From Citrus sinensis (taxonomy: Eukaryota; Streptophyta; Magnoliopsida; Sapindales; Rutaceae), in the NCBI RefSeq assembly GCF_022201045.2, contig NC_068557.1:25893501-25957500 (forward strand): a stretch of DNA of 64,000 nucleotides. The letters run 5' to 3'. Position 1 is the first letter of the stretch. Each line of letters starts with the position of its first letter. The notes under the pieces were generated by a model. The model did not search any database, had not been told where the DNA came from, and saw nothing but the letters and a program-made list of their open reading frames with translations. Both the position numbers and the translations under genes were made by a program. Shown here piece by piece: positions 23,900-36,311 of this stretch.

Positions 23900-26800
23900 T
23901 CAAAGCTTTGTGACTGGAGTCAGTACATACATCTTGCATGAGTGACCGTCCACTTTAGCAGTCAATTTCCCTTGAAATTTTGTCTCAAGAGTACGATGCT
24001 GAGAAAATAAAAATTGAGTGAGTTAATCACCAAAAAGCATATTTTATTAAAGCAAGAAGTTATGTTTTACTCTCTCTGACATTTGACTGAAATATCTGCT
24101 TAATTTCTTTCCTCCCAAAGGTCTCTAGCTTCAAACAATGTATTATTTGACTTGATGCCAATGTCATCCCAATGTGCTGTCATCATGGAACTAAAAGTCT
24201 TTCGGCTCTCGAGCAGAACAACTATTCTGTTTCCAGAAAGAGGACCAGCCCATATCTGTTGATCATTAATTGCTACGAAAATGATGAGAGAGAGGAAACT
24301 TAAACTTCATAATCTATGCTTAGAAACTTCTAACACTTGGAGCCTACCATTCTTTCTCCTTGCATTCTAACTTTCTTTGCTTGAACACCCAAAGGATCTA
24401 TCAAAATTCAGTAAATTCATATGTAAATATATTGCTTGATTGCTGATAATCATCTAGTATCAATGAAACCCGCATTGCTGATGAAATGATACCTTGATTA
24501 ACAGCTATAACCTCCTCATTACCAATAATTGGCATGGTTTCTGCGGTAAGATTTCCTACATCGCATCCTAAAAGAAGTGGAGCCTGCAACATAGTACGCA
24601 AACATAAATGAAAAAGAACCCCTACATAGGTGAAATAATGGGGCTTATTCAGTGGATAAGTAATCAAGCAATTACCTTAGAGATAGCCCAAATGCTGAAA
24701 TGCACTACATATTCATTGTACTTCATCCCACCATTGCCGACTTCTAGCATGTCTGGATCTGTTAAGAAGGAACAGATATCATTCAAATCACTGGAAGATG
24801 ATGTACTTCATACTGACTGTAGCATTTACATTTCATTTCTACCCAAAACAACTATGGATACTCAGTTTTTAACCATCAGAAGCCTGTAGTATATCTGTAC
24901 TGACCATTCCAACCACCAGGCTTGGCGTGATCAGCGTACACTTCATTCATGTCAGCAATTGTCAGCATTCTACAGGATATCATACAAGAACCATTTAAAT
25001 TCTTCATTGATCTCTGAGTTTTAGATTGCAGACTTTGTCAACTATATGAACACAACTTTGTAAGAAATTATTAGACAAACTAGATAAGTCAAGAATCCGA
25101 TTTTCCTGTATAACAAAAAAGTGGTAGATGTATTTTTTTTTCTTACCTTGCCCATGAGTCTGAAATGTCATCGGTAGTCCTCCAGCTGTTTCTGATGTTA
25201 GAACCCCATAGAGCTGGGCGCATGTCCCCCCTAAGATAATGTGAAGAAAATAATTCAGAATTTAGACTTCCGAATAGAGTTAAGCCAAGTTAACACATTG
25301 CGCGTGACAGTAGTACCATTCACACATAGAGAAAAAGATGGGGCGCCCTGCCTTCTTCAAAGCATCGGACATTGCTCGGTACCTAACAGGAAATGATATT
25401 CTACTATTCATGAACTTCATCTTTCTACGGTCTAGTGGATATACAAAAAATGGAAAGTTGATAATTAAATAGAGTCGTGTTTAAGGTCACCTTATAGTTG
25501 GCCTTGTGTCGTCATTAAAACAGTTGTCATACTTCAAGTAATCAATTCCCTGCTCAAAAGCAATGTTACTCTCTATTCTATTATCCAATGAATTTGAAAT
25601 TAGTACTGAGTTTAAAGTATTGATGGTAGGTTAATGCCTGCATGTTCTGCATTCATACCCATGAAGCAAAGTTTTTGGCATCTTGTTCTTCATGACCAAG
25701 TGAACCTGGCATTGTCCCTGAGCATGTTTGGTACCTTTACCAGTACAAAGAGAAATGAGTAAATTGTAAATTTTCTTATTTCTAACTTTGACATCAACAG
25801 ACTGAAGATTGTAGTTTGTTAAGTAATCATCTTCTAATGTAACACAATAAATTTTGTCCATGTATTGGCCATTTGTCCAAATGTTTCAATTTGTTTGTTT
25901 AGTTGTCCATTCAGGTCCTTCATCCTTGAAAATGTTCCGGGAATCATTTAAAGGATTTTAACAAAAGAATTCTAATCAGAGAAATTTAAAAGCTCACCCT
26001 GAATCTGCGTAAATTCCTTATTTGAGGCCCTTGCTGTGAACATAATCTGCAAGAGCTTTGGTCCCAGATGGGAATGTAGTCTTGTTAGCAACTAGATTAC
26101 CCTGACATTGATTAGGTAATGGTTTAGCAGCTATTTGAGTTAGAGAATCAAACATATGGAATGAACAGGATAGAGAAATCTGTGCAGGGCAATAACAAAG
26201 TATGATATGTTAATTATAGTGTAAAACACCTTGTTATAAAGGAATGACAGCTTATCATTGCAAGTTTAACTGATCATAATTGAGTGGAAGTCATCCTAAA
26301 TGTTTCAATCATGAGCAACATGGACTATTTTTCCATAAATAACGAAAAAGAATAAATGATTTTATTGGTCTCTTCCAAATTTCATTTTCATTTACTCTCC
26401 TCCGGTCATCTCTTCCTCAACTGGCTAGAAGAACTGGAAAACATCGAACTCAAGGTCATCATATTCTAGCTATAATTTTGATGTCAGAACAAATATTCGG
26501 CAAAACCAGCGGCCACTTGTAGCTCTTCCAGAGAACTGATTCTGTATTGCTACTGAGAAGTTTATGTAGTAAAAACGAATGAGCTTTTGCAAAATTAAGG
26601 TAACCTTATCTGGCAAAATAAAGTATGAAAGTAGCTTATTTTACTTTAACATCTTCGATCATAGGGTGCCATTTCTGGAGAGATTTGAAGGGAATTGAAG
26701 GAGAGAATGGAAACAAACCTGAGAATCACGACTTGACTCCCCCCAACAATCATCTGAAAAATAAAAGAAGAGTGCATTGTAAGAAAAGAATTCATTGATA

Positions 26801-27484
26801 CATGCAATGTAAACTTAACCATCACAGTGATTAAGATGTTTTTCCAAGCCAACTAGTTACCTATGTTGACATACTTATATCCAAGATTGGATAGTCCGCT
26901 TGATACAAAGACATCAGCTGTTATAGACAAAATTAATGTAATAATTAGCTATGTTGTAAATGTATAGTAACTTTAAGTAAAATGCTCATGGGTGAGCAAG
27001 GCCATCAACTCACCTGTTTCTCTAATGATCTTCTCGTTGATCTGGCAATGGAAGTGATTCCAACTATTCCACCTATCCCGAAGATAAAAATGAATTAGCT
27101 AACTTCAGAATTATGTTGCCTTCAAGGGAAGACTAATCGAAAACTCATGTTTTTGACAAAATTATTCCTAAAAAAGAATATGCATATAATAACATGCTGG
27201 CTATTACATATAAACTGCAGCTAAAGCAACCTTATCAACCGTAACTTTGACAAGAATCTGGAAATAGCAAACGGTATGCAAATGAAATTAATGTATTTGC
27301 ATCGAGAGAGAGAGTGAGAGGGGAAAAAAAGGAGAGGAAGTGCATACCCCATGGGAGGAGTGAGACCAAGACCATTACTGAGAAGATTTCTCCTGTCACT
27401 ACCATTGCTGTCTGCTGCAGATGATGAGACTATGAAGAGGACTGCAAGTAGGAACAAACAAGGAGCATAGCATCTTTCCATCAT
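23900..27484 (-). pseudogene. Alpha-galactosidase (GH27) copy, apparently inactivated
   Basis: All 15 exons of the family are present on the minus strand: 27348-27484, 27014-27072, 26861-26917, 26719-26753, 25998-26101, 25659-25734, 25491-25549, 25317-25382, 25147-25230, 24905-24969, 24676-24758, 24493-24583, 24348-24397, 24112-24255, 23900-23998. They keep a signal peptide (LFLLAVLFIVSSSAA), PPMGWNSWNHFHC, DDCWGE, the nucleophile motif YLKYDNC, SMCEW, SWRTT and the acid/base motif [11 protein letters not shown]. Two lesions stand out. Exon 5 carries TAA (26018-26020) where relatives have Leu in GLKLGIY. The donor after exon 14 reads GA instead of GT (24110-24111), so translation would stop four codons on. 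All other joins are in frame, so inactivation is recent, or one or both are assembly errors. A TATAAAGG-type box lies about 50 bp upstream. It is the most diverged of the four copies. Confidence 0.85.
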
Positions 27485-28074
27485 CTTCTTAGCCAAATCG
27501 TCAAATATCCATTGTAAGTTATGATTGATCCCAGCCTTTATAATATACATATCACTGCCATTATTAATGCCAACACGTGCTTTCTAGTCGAGCACACCCA
27601 GTAATGCGAACTTTGGGGCTTCTTTGCAACTTGTGCTAAAAAATAAATGGACTACATGCCTACCACTTACTGATTTGGTTCGCTTTATAATATATAAGTT
27701 AGAAAATTAGCGGAAAATCTTGTGAAAGTTGAAGAGAATACTAGAAACTTTAGTTTATTCCAAACCTCCGATCTGACGAAAGCGCTTCATGAGTTAATAG
27801 TGGTTACAAGGAAACATCATGTGATAGTAGTAGCATTCTTTTTGCTACCTAAAGTCCCACTAGTTCAAAAGTTTTCGTCTGTCTGTCCAAATCTGTGGTA
27901 ACATCAAATGAAATACTCGGTAATAAAGTACAACTCTTCGTTTACAGCATTTAAAACGACCATGCAATCCATCCATGCATGAAGACATTAAACGAATCAA
28001 ATATTGCCTTTTTCTACAAAAATTTTTAAAACAACCACACGGGTTTCCAACAGTCCAAAGTAGGCAAGTTTATT
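27485..28074. other. Spacer between the damaged alpha-galactosidase gene and the ILP1 3' end
   Basis: It holds the upstream region of the minus-strand alpha-galactosidase copy, with complement TATAAAGG at 27535-27542, and the 3' UTR of ILP1. No further gene is seen. Confidence 0.5.
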
Positions 28075-31000
28075 TCACAAAGCCTCCTTGAGATGGAAGG
28101 TCCTAGCTATGTCCCTGGCATTATCATACTCGTTGAGTTCAACTAGCATCTTCTTCAGCCGACGGGCAAGTCCAGCTGTCTCACTCTCTGTTACACCAGG
28201 CAAATGCTTCTTCTCCAGTGTCTTTGCTAATGATAGCATGAAATCCACCAGTGGTTGCAACTTGTGGCAGCAGCTTCCAGTGACGCTTGGACCTGCCCAG
28301 ACTCCGGATAAAGAAGCAACAATTCTTTCAGTTCTTGAAATGGCATCATGAACATTTGAAGCGATGCTTCGAACATGAGGCAAAACTTTTCTACACAAAA
28401 GCTCATCGAGAGCAAGCTTTTCTAAAATTGGCAAAGCAAAAACTTCTTTCCACAAGCAGATATTTCGCATCAAACGAACAGACACCCCAAAACGGTATGC
28501 CGCAATTCGTGCTGCATTGGGAACAGCACTCATTGCAAGTGAGCTCCATGTGGGAACCGCAATGTTAGCAACTGCTTCAGCTAGGCAGGTGTGAATAGCT
28601 ACTAATAGATCTTTCAAAGCCTCACTAGAAGTAGGAACATAAGCCATAACCAAGATTGTGGCAGAAACAGCATTCTTCGTCTCCCGAGTACTGAGCATGT
28701 CCCAGCAGTAAGCAATATCATGGTGCAAAATTGGGAGTGCAACCTTTTCCACCAATGTGGGAACAAGGTTTGCATCAGCGTCATCATGGGCGAAGTCTTC
28801 CCCATCCTTGGGTAAACCATAATTGAACAGTAAATTATGCCATTTCATTTCAGAAAAATCGGCATCCTCATGGAGAGGGTCCCACTTCAGAAGCTCCAGC
28901 CTCACATATGGAGACATGATAGCAGGAGTACTTAGTGACATATAGGCATCACGGTAGCTTGATGAATAGTCTCTCTTCCATTTCTCAAACCTTTCTTTTA
29001 CCACTGAAAGTTGGGAGTACTCCTCAGCTGCATCACTAAAAATATGTTCAGCAGTCTTGAGCAACTCCTCACGATTTGATTGGTATGCTTCAGTCTCGCT
29101 ATCACTTTCATCAGTAGTAGATTCTCCTTCCAGTTTCTGAGAAGAAATGTCTGCATCCATGGATGATAATTGCTTTAAATCAAATCGGGTTCTCCTATGT
29201 TGACGCGATTCAGCTCTCCGCTCCATATCCCTACGTTTCTGCAGGTTCATATCTCTACCAAATTCATCCAACTTCACCGGTAAATTTGTTTGTTCCTTGA
29301 CGGCGGCAGCAGCAGCAGCCTGAGCTGCACTACTTGCAGCTATGAGCTTAGAAGCACTGTTTCCACGATCACCGATCACTAATGTGGCTGCTTTTATAGC
29401 TGCTTCTACCTCAGTCATTTCATCATCATTATCAGCAGCTCTTCTCTCTAAAATGGCAGATGCACGCTCTTTATTGAGTTTTTGCATCTCTGCTTCAAGT
29501 GTCTCAATGTAGGGTGCTTTATCCTGAAAGTGGGTATTATAACAAAAAATTAGTACAGATCAATAAGCGATGCTCTCACTACAGATACCCAAGAACACAT
29601 AAGAACAACAAGGGAATAAACCACTAAACATAGGATTCATAGTTGCTGTAGTTTTTTTGAAATTATATAAATTGGAATTTACACACCAAATCACAGGCAG
29701 TTAAGATGTAGGACTTTATGTTGTTATAGTAATTTGAAATACTAATAACTGACTCAAGATCTTTCAACCTGGTAAACTCTAAATAACTAAGATACAGGAA
29801 TTTACATAATATTGCTGTTTACATCAACCATCTCGGTTATAGACAAACTAATCCTCCAGGGCTTTACCTCTAGCTTACACCCCTTTAAGTTACATCTAGT
29901 ATTATAGGTACACCACTGTGTATACAAACTATATGTATATATAGGGCTGCACTCTATTGACTATTATCTCTGTATGCACTTTGTCTATACATAAGTGGCT
30001 TCAAATAAACATAAAATTGCATGTCTGATAACAGAAACTAATGAAATCTGTTATGTTTAAGACATGAAAATGTAACAGGGAGAGAAGACAGAAAGAAATT
30101 TTTGCAGGAAAAAACAAATAAACCAGACACACCCAAAAAAAAAAAAAAAGTGGTAAATAAAATTAGATTCTTACCTGCAAAAAATCACATATAACAGACA
30201 CGTAGTCTCGAAGCTTCTGCATGAAGATGAACTTCTCACCAGCAGCAGATAAAGAGCTTTCGAGATCAGTAATTTTCAGGAGCGAGGAAGACAAATCTTC
30301 ATCCGTTTTTTTCAGTGATGACATAGTTCTAGCATGAGATTCCTAATGAGAAAACAGAAGCACAGAGTAATAAGCATATAATCCAGTTAAACTCATGTAA
30401 CATCAATTAAAAGTACCCTGCCAAAACTGAGCTTGAAGCATTGAGAGCATTTCAGTAACAGAATAAGACATGTCTTTAAGATTAAGAGTTTGCCTAAAAT
30501 ATCTTTTTGCTTTTGTTTAGAATTATTTTATTTCTCCAATTCCATGGTGGGATTTTGTTTTTAGTTAGACATAAACATAATAAACTACCGATAAAAGGTT
30601 GGAACAGAAGGAAGGGAGTCATCTCAACAACTGGGGAAAAAATTTGAAAAAAATATATAAAGAAGAAGAAGAAGAAGAGGACAGCAGTTTCCTGAAATGC
30701 TTATCAGTTTTTTCTCTTCAAGTGTGTTATGTGTCATGCTATGCTTTACATTTTCTAACAAAGATAGGGTTAAATAAATTTATGACAACTGCATCCTACT
30801 TGTAATATGCACCATTGCACAAGGGATATCCAAACAACCAATCAAGTGAATAAACTGCTAAGGGAATAGAGTATCATAGAATTCATTATTTCAACATTTC
30901 TTGTTATTAAGTTTCTCCTTTTCTGTTTCAAATAGCTAATCAGCATATTTCTCATATAATAAACACAGATTGGCAATTTTTAATTCCAAATTCAGATTCG

Positions 31001-32150
31001 ATTTCAATTCCAAATTCCAGCTTACCTTTAACCTATTGACATTGGTCTGCAAAGCTTTCATAGCACTCTCAGCTTTCTGAGCTATCGACATGGTATCCAA
31101 ACCTTGTGATGCCCCAATAGCTCCTCCAATACTTGGAATAGGAGTCACAGTTGTCGAGTATGAAAACTGCTGTTGCTGCTGGGGCATAGCAACACTAGAG
31201 CTAGTATTAGCACCCACCCTGACCGAACCATCATCAATCCTCTTCCCTAAACCTTTCCTCACCTGCTCCTCTTCCCACATCACATCTTCATCAACATATT
31301 CATAATCATTCTCCACTCTAGCGACCACAGGCCTCTCATCTTCATCCACATCATCATCTTCAAATACACCTTTTTTCTTCTTCCCACTCGCAGTCCTCTC
31401 TCCGAACATCGCCACTCGCCTCGGAAACTCAGGTTCCTCATCACTCGAACCCTCAGCATCCCCACGAAGACTACTACTCCCTCCATCCAACGGTATATAA
31501 TCTGGTGCTTTCGCTCCTGATTGCCTCAGTCTATCCTTCTTTGCCCTAATTGCCTTAATTTCAGCCTCGTCATAAATAACCCCAGATTGCACCGCAATTT
31601 TCCCAACACCCAACGAAGCAAATCTCTTCTCTGTCTCAGCTTTATGATCAGAATCTGAATCCGACGAATCTCGAGATGGTTTCTGTTGTACCCGAGTCAA
31701 ATTGGAATCTTCAGGTTTAATGGAACCCCTGAGAACAACTACAGGTTCGGCCGGGGGTTTTGAAGATGGGGCCTTCAGGGTTTTGGTGTTCTTGCGAAGT
31801 TCAAGAAGATATTCTTCAGTGTAAGTCCCAGCTTGGGCCTGAACATTGGACAGAAGTGAGGTTGAAGAAGAAGTAGCAGAAGAAGATTGACGTTCCTTTG
31901 AAGCTGTAATCTTGTGAGACGAAGAGGGCTTGCTAAGACGAGAAGAGGGTCGGGTTCTGTCTCTATTTGACGTTGGGATTTCGGATTTTTCTTCTTCGTC
32001 GTCGGCGAAGCTGAGAAGTTTCTTAGGTTTTGATGAAGATGGCGGTTTCTTCGTGGCGGTGGTTGTGGCGGCGGAAGGAGTGTTATCGTCGTTGTTGTCT
32101 TCGTCGTCGTCAGCACGGCGACGGAAGTTTCTTGCTCTGGAGCTGCTCAT
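28075..32150 (-). CDS. ILP1: ILP1-type GCFC-domain protein (PAXBP1/GCF2 family)
   Basis: Three exons: 31026-32150, 30175-30342, 28075-29523; 913 residues, all joins in phase 0, close to the roughly 908 of Arabidopsis ILP1. The first 375 residues are low-complexity, acidic and Ser-rich (RARNFRRRADDDEDNNDD; ETEKRFASLGVGKIAVQSG; YEYVDEDVMWEEEQVRKGLG). A helical region follows (exon 2 to about residue 480), with an Ala run and Arg-rich SRQHRRTRFD. The C-terminal half is the GCFC domain: KWKRDYSSSYRDAYMSLS, YVRLELLKWDPL, WHNLLFNYG and LPILHHDIAYCWDML. The family is nuclear; ILP1 was described as a repressor of cyclin A2 that affects ploidy, and PAXBP1/GCFC proteins join spliceosome disassembly and splicing factors. 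Its start faces SPT4 across about 1.9 kb that contains a fold-back element. Confidence 0.93.
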
Positions 32151-32318
32151 GCTGTGAATTGTGATTGTTGTTTAATTAATTATTTGGAGCTCCAGATTCA
32201 AATTGTTAGGTTTTGCGCTCTCCGTCTGTGATTTTGCGCCGCGCGCGAGTACTTTGCGAAGGCAGTTTACGTTGGTTGTGTTCGGTAAAATATCGCAAAA
32301 ACAAAAGGAGCGAATTGT

Positions 32319-33078
32319 CCTTTGAAATAGGGAGAATTGTGTGGGATGTACCCCATTCCCTTCAAAATACCCAATATATACCTAAAATTATAACACTCTT
32401 AAATTTTACATATATATACTCTAAAAAATTAGAGAAAGTACAAAAATAACCACAACTAAATCCTCATAAAACTAAACCCAACTCCTCAAAGTCGGGTAAA
32501 TGGTCGAAAATACTCGACTTCAACCAAACTATACACAATTAGTAATTCAGTATAAATTCTCGACTTTTTCATGTTAGTCGGGTAAATAGTCGAGAATACT
32601 CGACTTCAATTGAAATAAAAAATTATCTGAAAAATTCTCGACTTCTTCATGTTAGTCGGGTAAATAGTCGAGAATACTCGACTTCAATTGAAATAAAAAA
32701 TTATCTGAAAAATTCTCGATTTTTTCAAGTAAGTAGAGTAAAGAGTCGAGAATACCCGACTTTAATTTAACCTTACCCAATATTCATTCAGCAAAAATTC
32801 TTAACTTTTTATTGAAGTTCGGTAATTGGTTGAGAATACTCGACTTAAATTGAAATGAAAATTTTCCTTTTAATTAAGTCAGGTAAAAAGTCGAGTATAC
32901 TCGACTTTGGTTGTGTTATTATGTAGAAGTCATGAGAGATGAAGTAAACGTAAATAGATGACTTTTTAAGGTTATTTTTGACTTTTTACACTTTTAAGAG
33001 GTATATGTATGTAATGGGGTATAGATTTGGCATTTAAGGACAAATGAGGTATATTTAAATAAAAAACCCTTTGAAATA
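32319..33078. mobile_element. Fold-back / Mutator-like MITE, with 11-bp target duplication
   Basis: The 738-bp insert at 32330-33067 is flanked by the direct repeat CCTTTGAAATA (32319-32329 and 33068-33078). Its two sides are imperfect long inverted repeats. Left blocks TACCCCATTCCCTTCAAAAT, ATATATACC and AAAATAACC answer right-side blocks that read, inverted, TACCTCATTTGTCCTTAAAT, ATCTATACC and AAAATAACC. A target duplication of 9-11 bp is typical of Mutator-like elements. The extreme termini match poorly, so the superfamily is inferred. The middle is a tandem array listed separately. There is no coding capacity. It sits 169 bp from the ILP1 start codon, so it is in or next to the ILP1 promoter. 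Confidence 0.6.
32490..32910. repeat. Palindromic minisatellite, six degenerate units of about 78 bp
   Basis: Cores related to AGTCGAGAATACTCGACTT occur at 32502, 32588, 32666, 32744, 32829 and 32890, spaced 86, 78, 78, 85 and 61 bp. The last is a perfect 18-bp palindrome, AGTCGAGTATACTCGACT (32889-32906). Units 2 and 3 are almost identical over 78 bp; the outer ones are more diverged. Each unit also carries AATTCTCGAYTT before the core. Confidence 0.85.
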
Positions 33079-34062
33079 TGGAAACTAAAAGCCGAAATCC
33101 CAAATTTGTCCTCACTAATTGGAGAATCTTTTGGGCTGAACCCAGCGACCATTATTTTCAATCATATTGTGATTTTCAATCTTTTTAATGTGCAAAAATC
33201 AATTAATGTTGTATTGAAAGACGTCTAACCCTTTGTTATTTATGAACTTCGCATTCATTTAATTTTTTTTAATATATATACATATATATTCTATTTACAT
33301 ACACTTATAGTTTGTTTGACACACCATATTATTTAGAAATTGTATTAGTTAATGCAATATAATTCATGTTTCATAAATTTTTCTATTCATATTATGATGC
33401 ATTATAATATATCATAATGTAAACTATTTTGCATTAAATAATTTCGAGGGGGTTGAGTTTGTATAATACTATTCAGTTCACATTAAATTTGTTAATTTTT
33501 TTAATTAAAATAATAAATAAAAATATTAAATAAAATTAAAAACTCAAATAATTTTAAAGTATTAATTTAATATAAATATTAAAGTAAAATATTTATTTTA
33601 TATAACACGGTTCATATTACACGCAATAGAGTCTAATTCAATACAGCCTTTCACCTTCAGAAATCAGAATACTAAAACTACAGTTGCAATGAAATTACAA
33701 GAATAACACCGATTCCGGATTACCAGCAGCTTCCGAGCATTCGTCGTCGTGTCTTCTCTGGAACTCTCTTACTAGCCCTTAAAAGATCAAGGTCTCTGTC
33801 ATCAAGAGACGAAACGACTTACAGATATTGTCGGGTAATATTTTCAAGTTCAAGCCTTTTTTCTAATCACCATAGTTTTATACTGTAGGGTTTAGGGTTA
33901 GGGCTTACGTTTATATTCAACCTTTGACGACTGTCCGTTACATTCAAACCGTTCCTTCTTCTGCATAAACTGAAATCAAATAACATTGTTTAATTTTGCT
34001 TCTTAATAAATTAAAAAGGTGCCGCGAGAGAAGAAGCATCTAGTACCTGGCTCGGGAGAACA
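33079..34062 (+). promoter_or_regulatory. SPT4 upstream region with telo-box
   Basis: AT-rich DNA (33240-33640) is followed by the likely SPT4 promoter and leader. At 33887-33903 lies AGGGTTTAGGGTTAGGG, about two and a half plant telomere units; the AAACCCTA telo-box is common near start sites of plant housekeeping and ribosomal genes. A leader intron is possible (a CT-rich stretch at about 33750). No gene is visible. Confidence 0.45.
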
Positions 34063-36311
34063 ATGGGAAGCGCACCGGCACAAATTCCAACAAGCTTCGG
34101 GCATGAGCTGAGAGCTTGCCTCCGTTGTCGGCTTGTCAAAACCTATGATCAGGTTCCTTAAAATGATTGAGTTATTATTTTACTTTTGATTGTGTATCGT
34201 TATTCTAGGCTTTGATTGATTATATTTACAGTTTAGAGAATCGGGATGCGAGAACTGTCCCTTCTTCAAGATGGATGAAGACCACGAGCGTGTTGTTGAT
34301 TGTACTACCCCTAATTTTAATGGGTATGTAAGTAGTCTTTACTTGATTTTGCTCATGATTTGATATGGCATTCTTTTTCTGGTTCATTATTTCTTTGCTT
34401 TCTACAGCATTATATCAGTCATGGATCCAACTAGAAGCTGGGCTGCTCGCTGGTTGCGAATTGGTATGTTCTATGGTCTATTGTAATGCTCGTGCTTTTA
34501 CTTTAATTACTTGTTGTTCTTTGTTAACACAAATAGAAAAAAATTGTTCGTGGAAACTGGTTATTCAAGTAGAAGCTGTTATTTTGTACCGTCCATTGTT
34601 ATACTCATGAAGTTACTAAACATTAGTGGGATTCATCTGGTTATATGGCCTCTTGACTATATTGTTCTTTCGGAAGTATATAGAACGGAGTATAGATTAT
34701 TATAGTGGTGAATGATGATAACACCAAGTGAAATATCTGATTTATAGTAGAGCTCTATGTGAAATGAGTTTAAGCCTAAACATCAATCATTATTTGCTGC
34801 ATATGATAACTTGAGATGATAGTATAAGCTGCTACAATTAAGTCAAATTCCTTTGTTAGTTCAAGGCAATGAATCAAGTTTTAGCATGAAGTTTTCTGAG
34901 TAATTTCTGGAACCCTAAAGCCTTTACGAAGTGAAAAAGAATTTATGAATGTTCTCCATAATGCTTCAGGGTATCAATAGAGTTTCTGTGGCTATTTGCT
35001 ATATCCTGCAATGGATTAATTTTTATTAGAAGTCTGGTATCTTTTGAGTGTGCTTTTGCAATAAATTATATTAGTTTGATGAGGATATGTATTTGGTTGT
35101 GTCTAGATTTCAGCCTTTTTTTTTAAGTTTGGAAACCGTGTCAAGATATGATTAATGATCTTCCAGAGGCTCCATACCTTGGTATTCTGATTATGGTCAT
35201 TCAACCTGGAGCATCTAAGTGTCATTTTAGCTAATTGAAGTTTCTTATTTCTGTTTCTGGATCTATTTAGATGCGTAAATGCATTTCGTAGCACTGATTT
35301 AAATTGTTGTAGTTTTGAATCGTTTATGGTATCTGTTGGGAAGTAGTTTTTACTTCTCAGTTTCTCATATTCTTTTATCTCCTTTGCAGGAAGATTTGTC
35401 CCTGGTTGTTATACTCTTGCTGTCTCAGAAGCCCTACCTGAGGACTTGCAGGTTTGAATTTTGAATAATGTGTAATATTTAGATTTTTTTATTTAAAGGC
35501 AATATTATTTAATTATGTAATATCTAAAAGGTGAGGAGTGATCAAAATTTAACTGACTTGCTTGCTAGCCTTGGAGACGGTTTGTTTGTTTGTACATTGC
35601 TCTGTGATTCTTTTGTGGTTGAGTTAGTTCTGGTAATAACTTTATCCTTGAAAGAGATCTACGGATTCCTGTTAGTGATGGGTCATATGGCAATATTGCT
35701 AGGATGATTCCGTTTGTGATGTAAGAGTACACAAACCTGTTATGGTGTGGAGAGATTTGTGAAGTCGATTTTTTAAAACTGTGCACAATTTTCCTGTCAG
35801 ATATCCTGGCCTTGCTTTTAGTGCTGGCTTTGCATGTTGAAAATAAGCACTAGATATTGGTGGATTTTGCCTGTACTTGGAACGCTGGTACTACAATCAG
35901 GTCAAATTATATAATGTTTAATTATTCCCATCTATAAAGCAGGGTTTGTGGTCATCTACTGCCATGTCCCTTGAAGTAATGTGAGAAACCTCAAATACTT
36001 GAGGGGGAGAGATCACTGAAAGTAGTCCTAGCATTAGGAGAAATGAAATCATGTGTTCAAACAGACAAAATTAAAAAAAAAAATTCAAATATGATGGGCT
36101 GCATTGGTTAGTGGACCCTCATCATAACTTCACATAAGCAACTTTGTTTTTGTTGCTGTCCATTCAGATTCAATTACTAATTTTCTGCCAAGTTTCTTGT
36201 ATGATTCTAATACTAATGTTTTTTTTTTTCCCTGACTTGACTGTTTTCATGAACACAATGCAGAACTTATGTGAAGACGAGCGCGTGCAATATGTGCCGC
36301 CAAAACGTTAA
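34063..36311 (+). CDS. SPT4: Transcription elongation factor SPT4
   Basis: Five exons: 34063-34152, 34232-34323, 34408-34463, 35390-35451, 36264-36311; 115 residues, the usual size. The N-terminal four-cysteine zinc ribbon is visible as CLRCRLVKTYDQF and SGCENCPF. Family blocks ISVMDPTRSWAARWLRIG and FVPGCYTLAVSEALPED follow, and the protein ends VPPKR. SPT4 pairs with the NGN domain of SPT5 to form DSIF, which clamps RNA polymerase II during elongation in the nucleus. It sits head-to-head with ILP1. Intron 4 (35452-36263) has only ordinary sequence. Confidence 0.95.

Noticed and set aside
28088-28820. Open frames on both strands overlapping the ILP1 last exon
   Set aside because: They are shadow frames of a long, well-supported coding exon and show no family resemblance.
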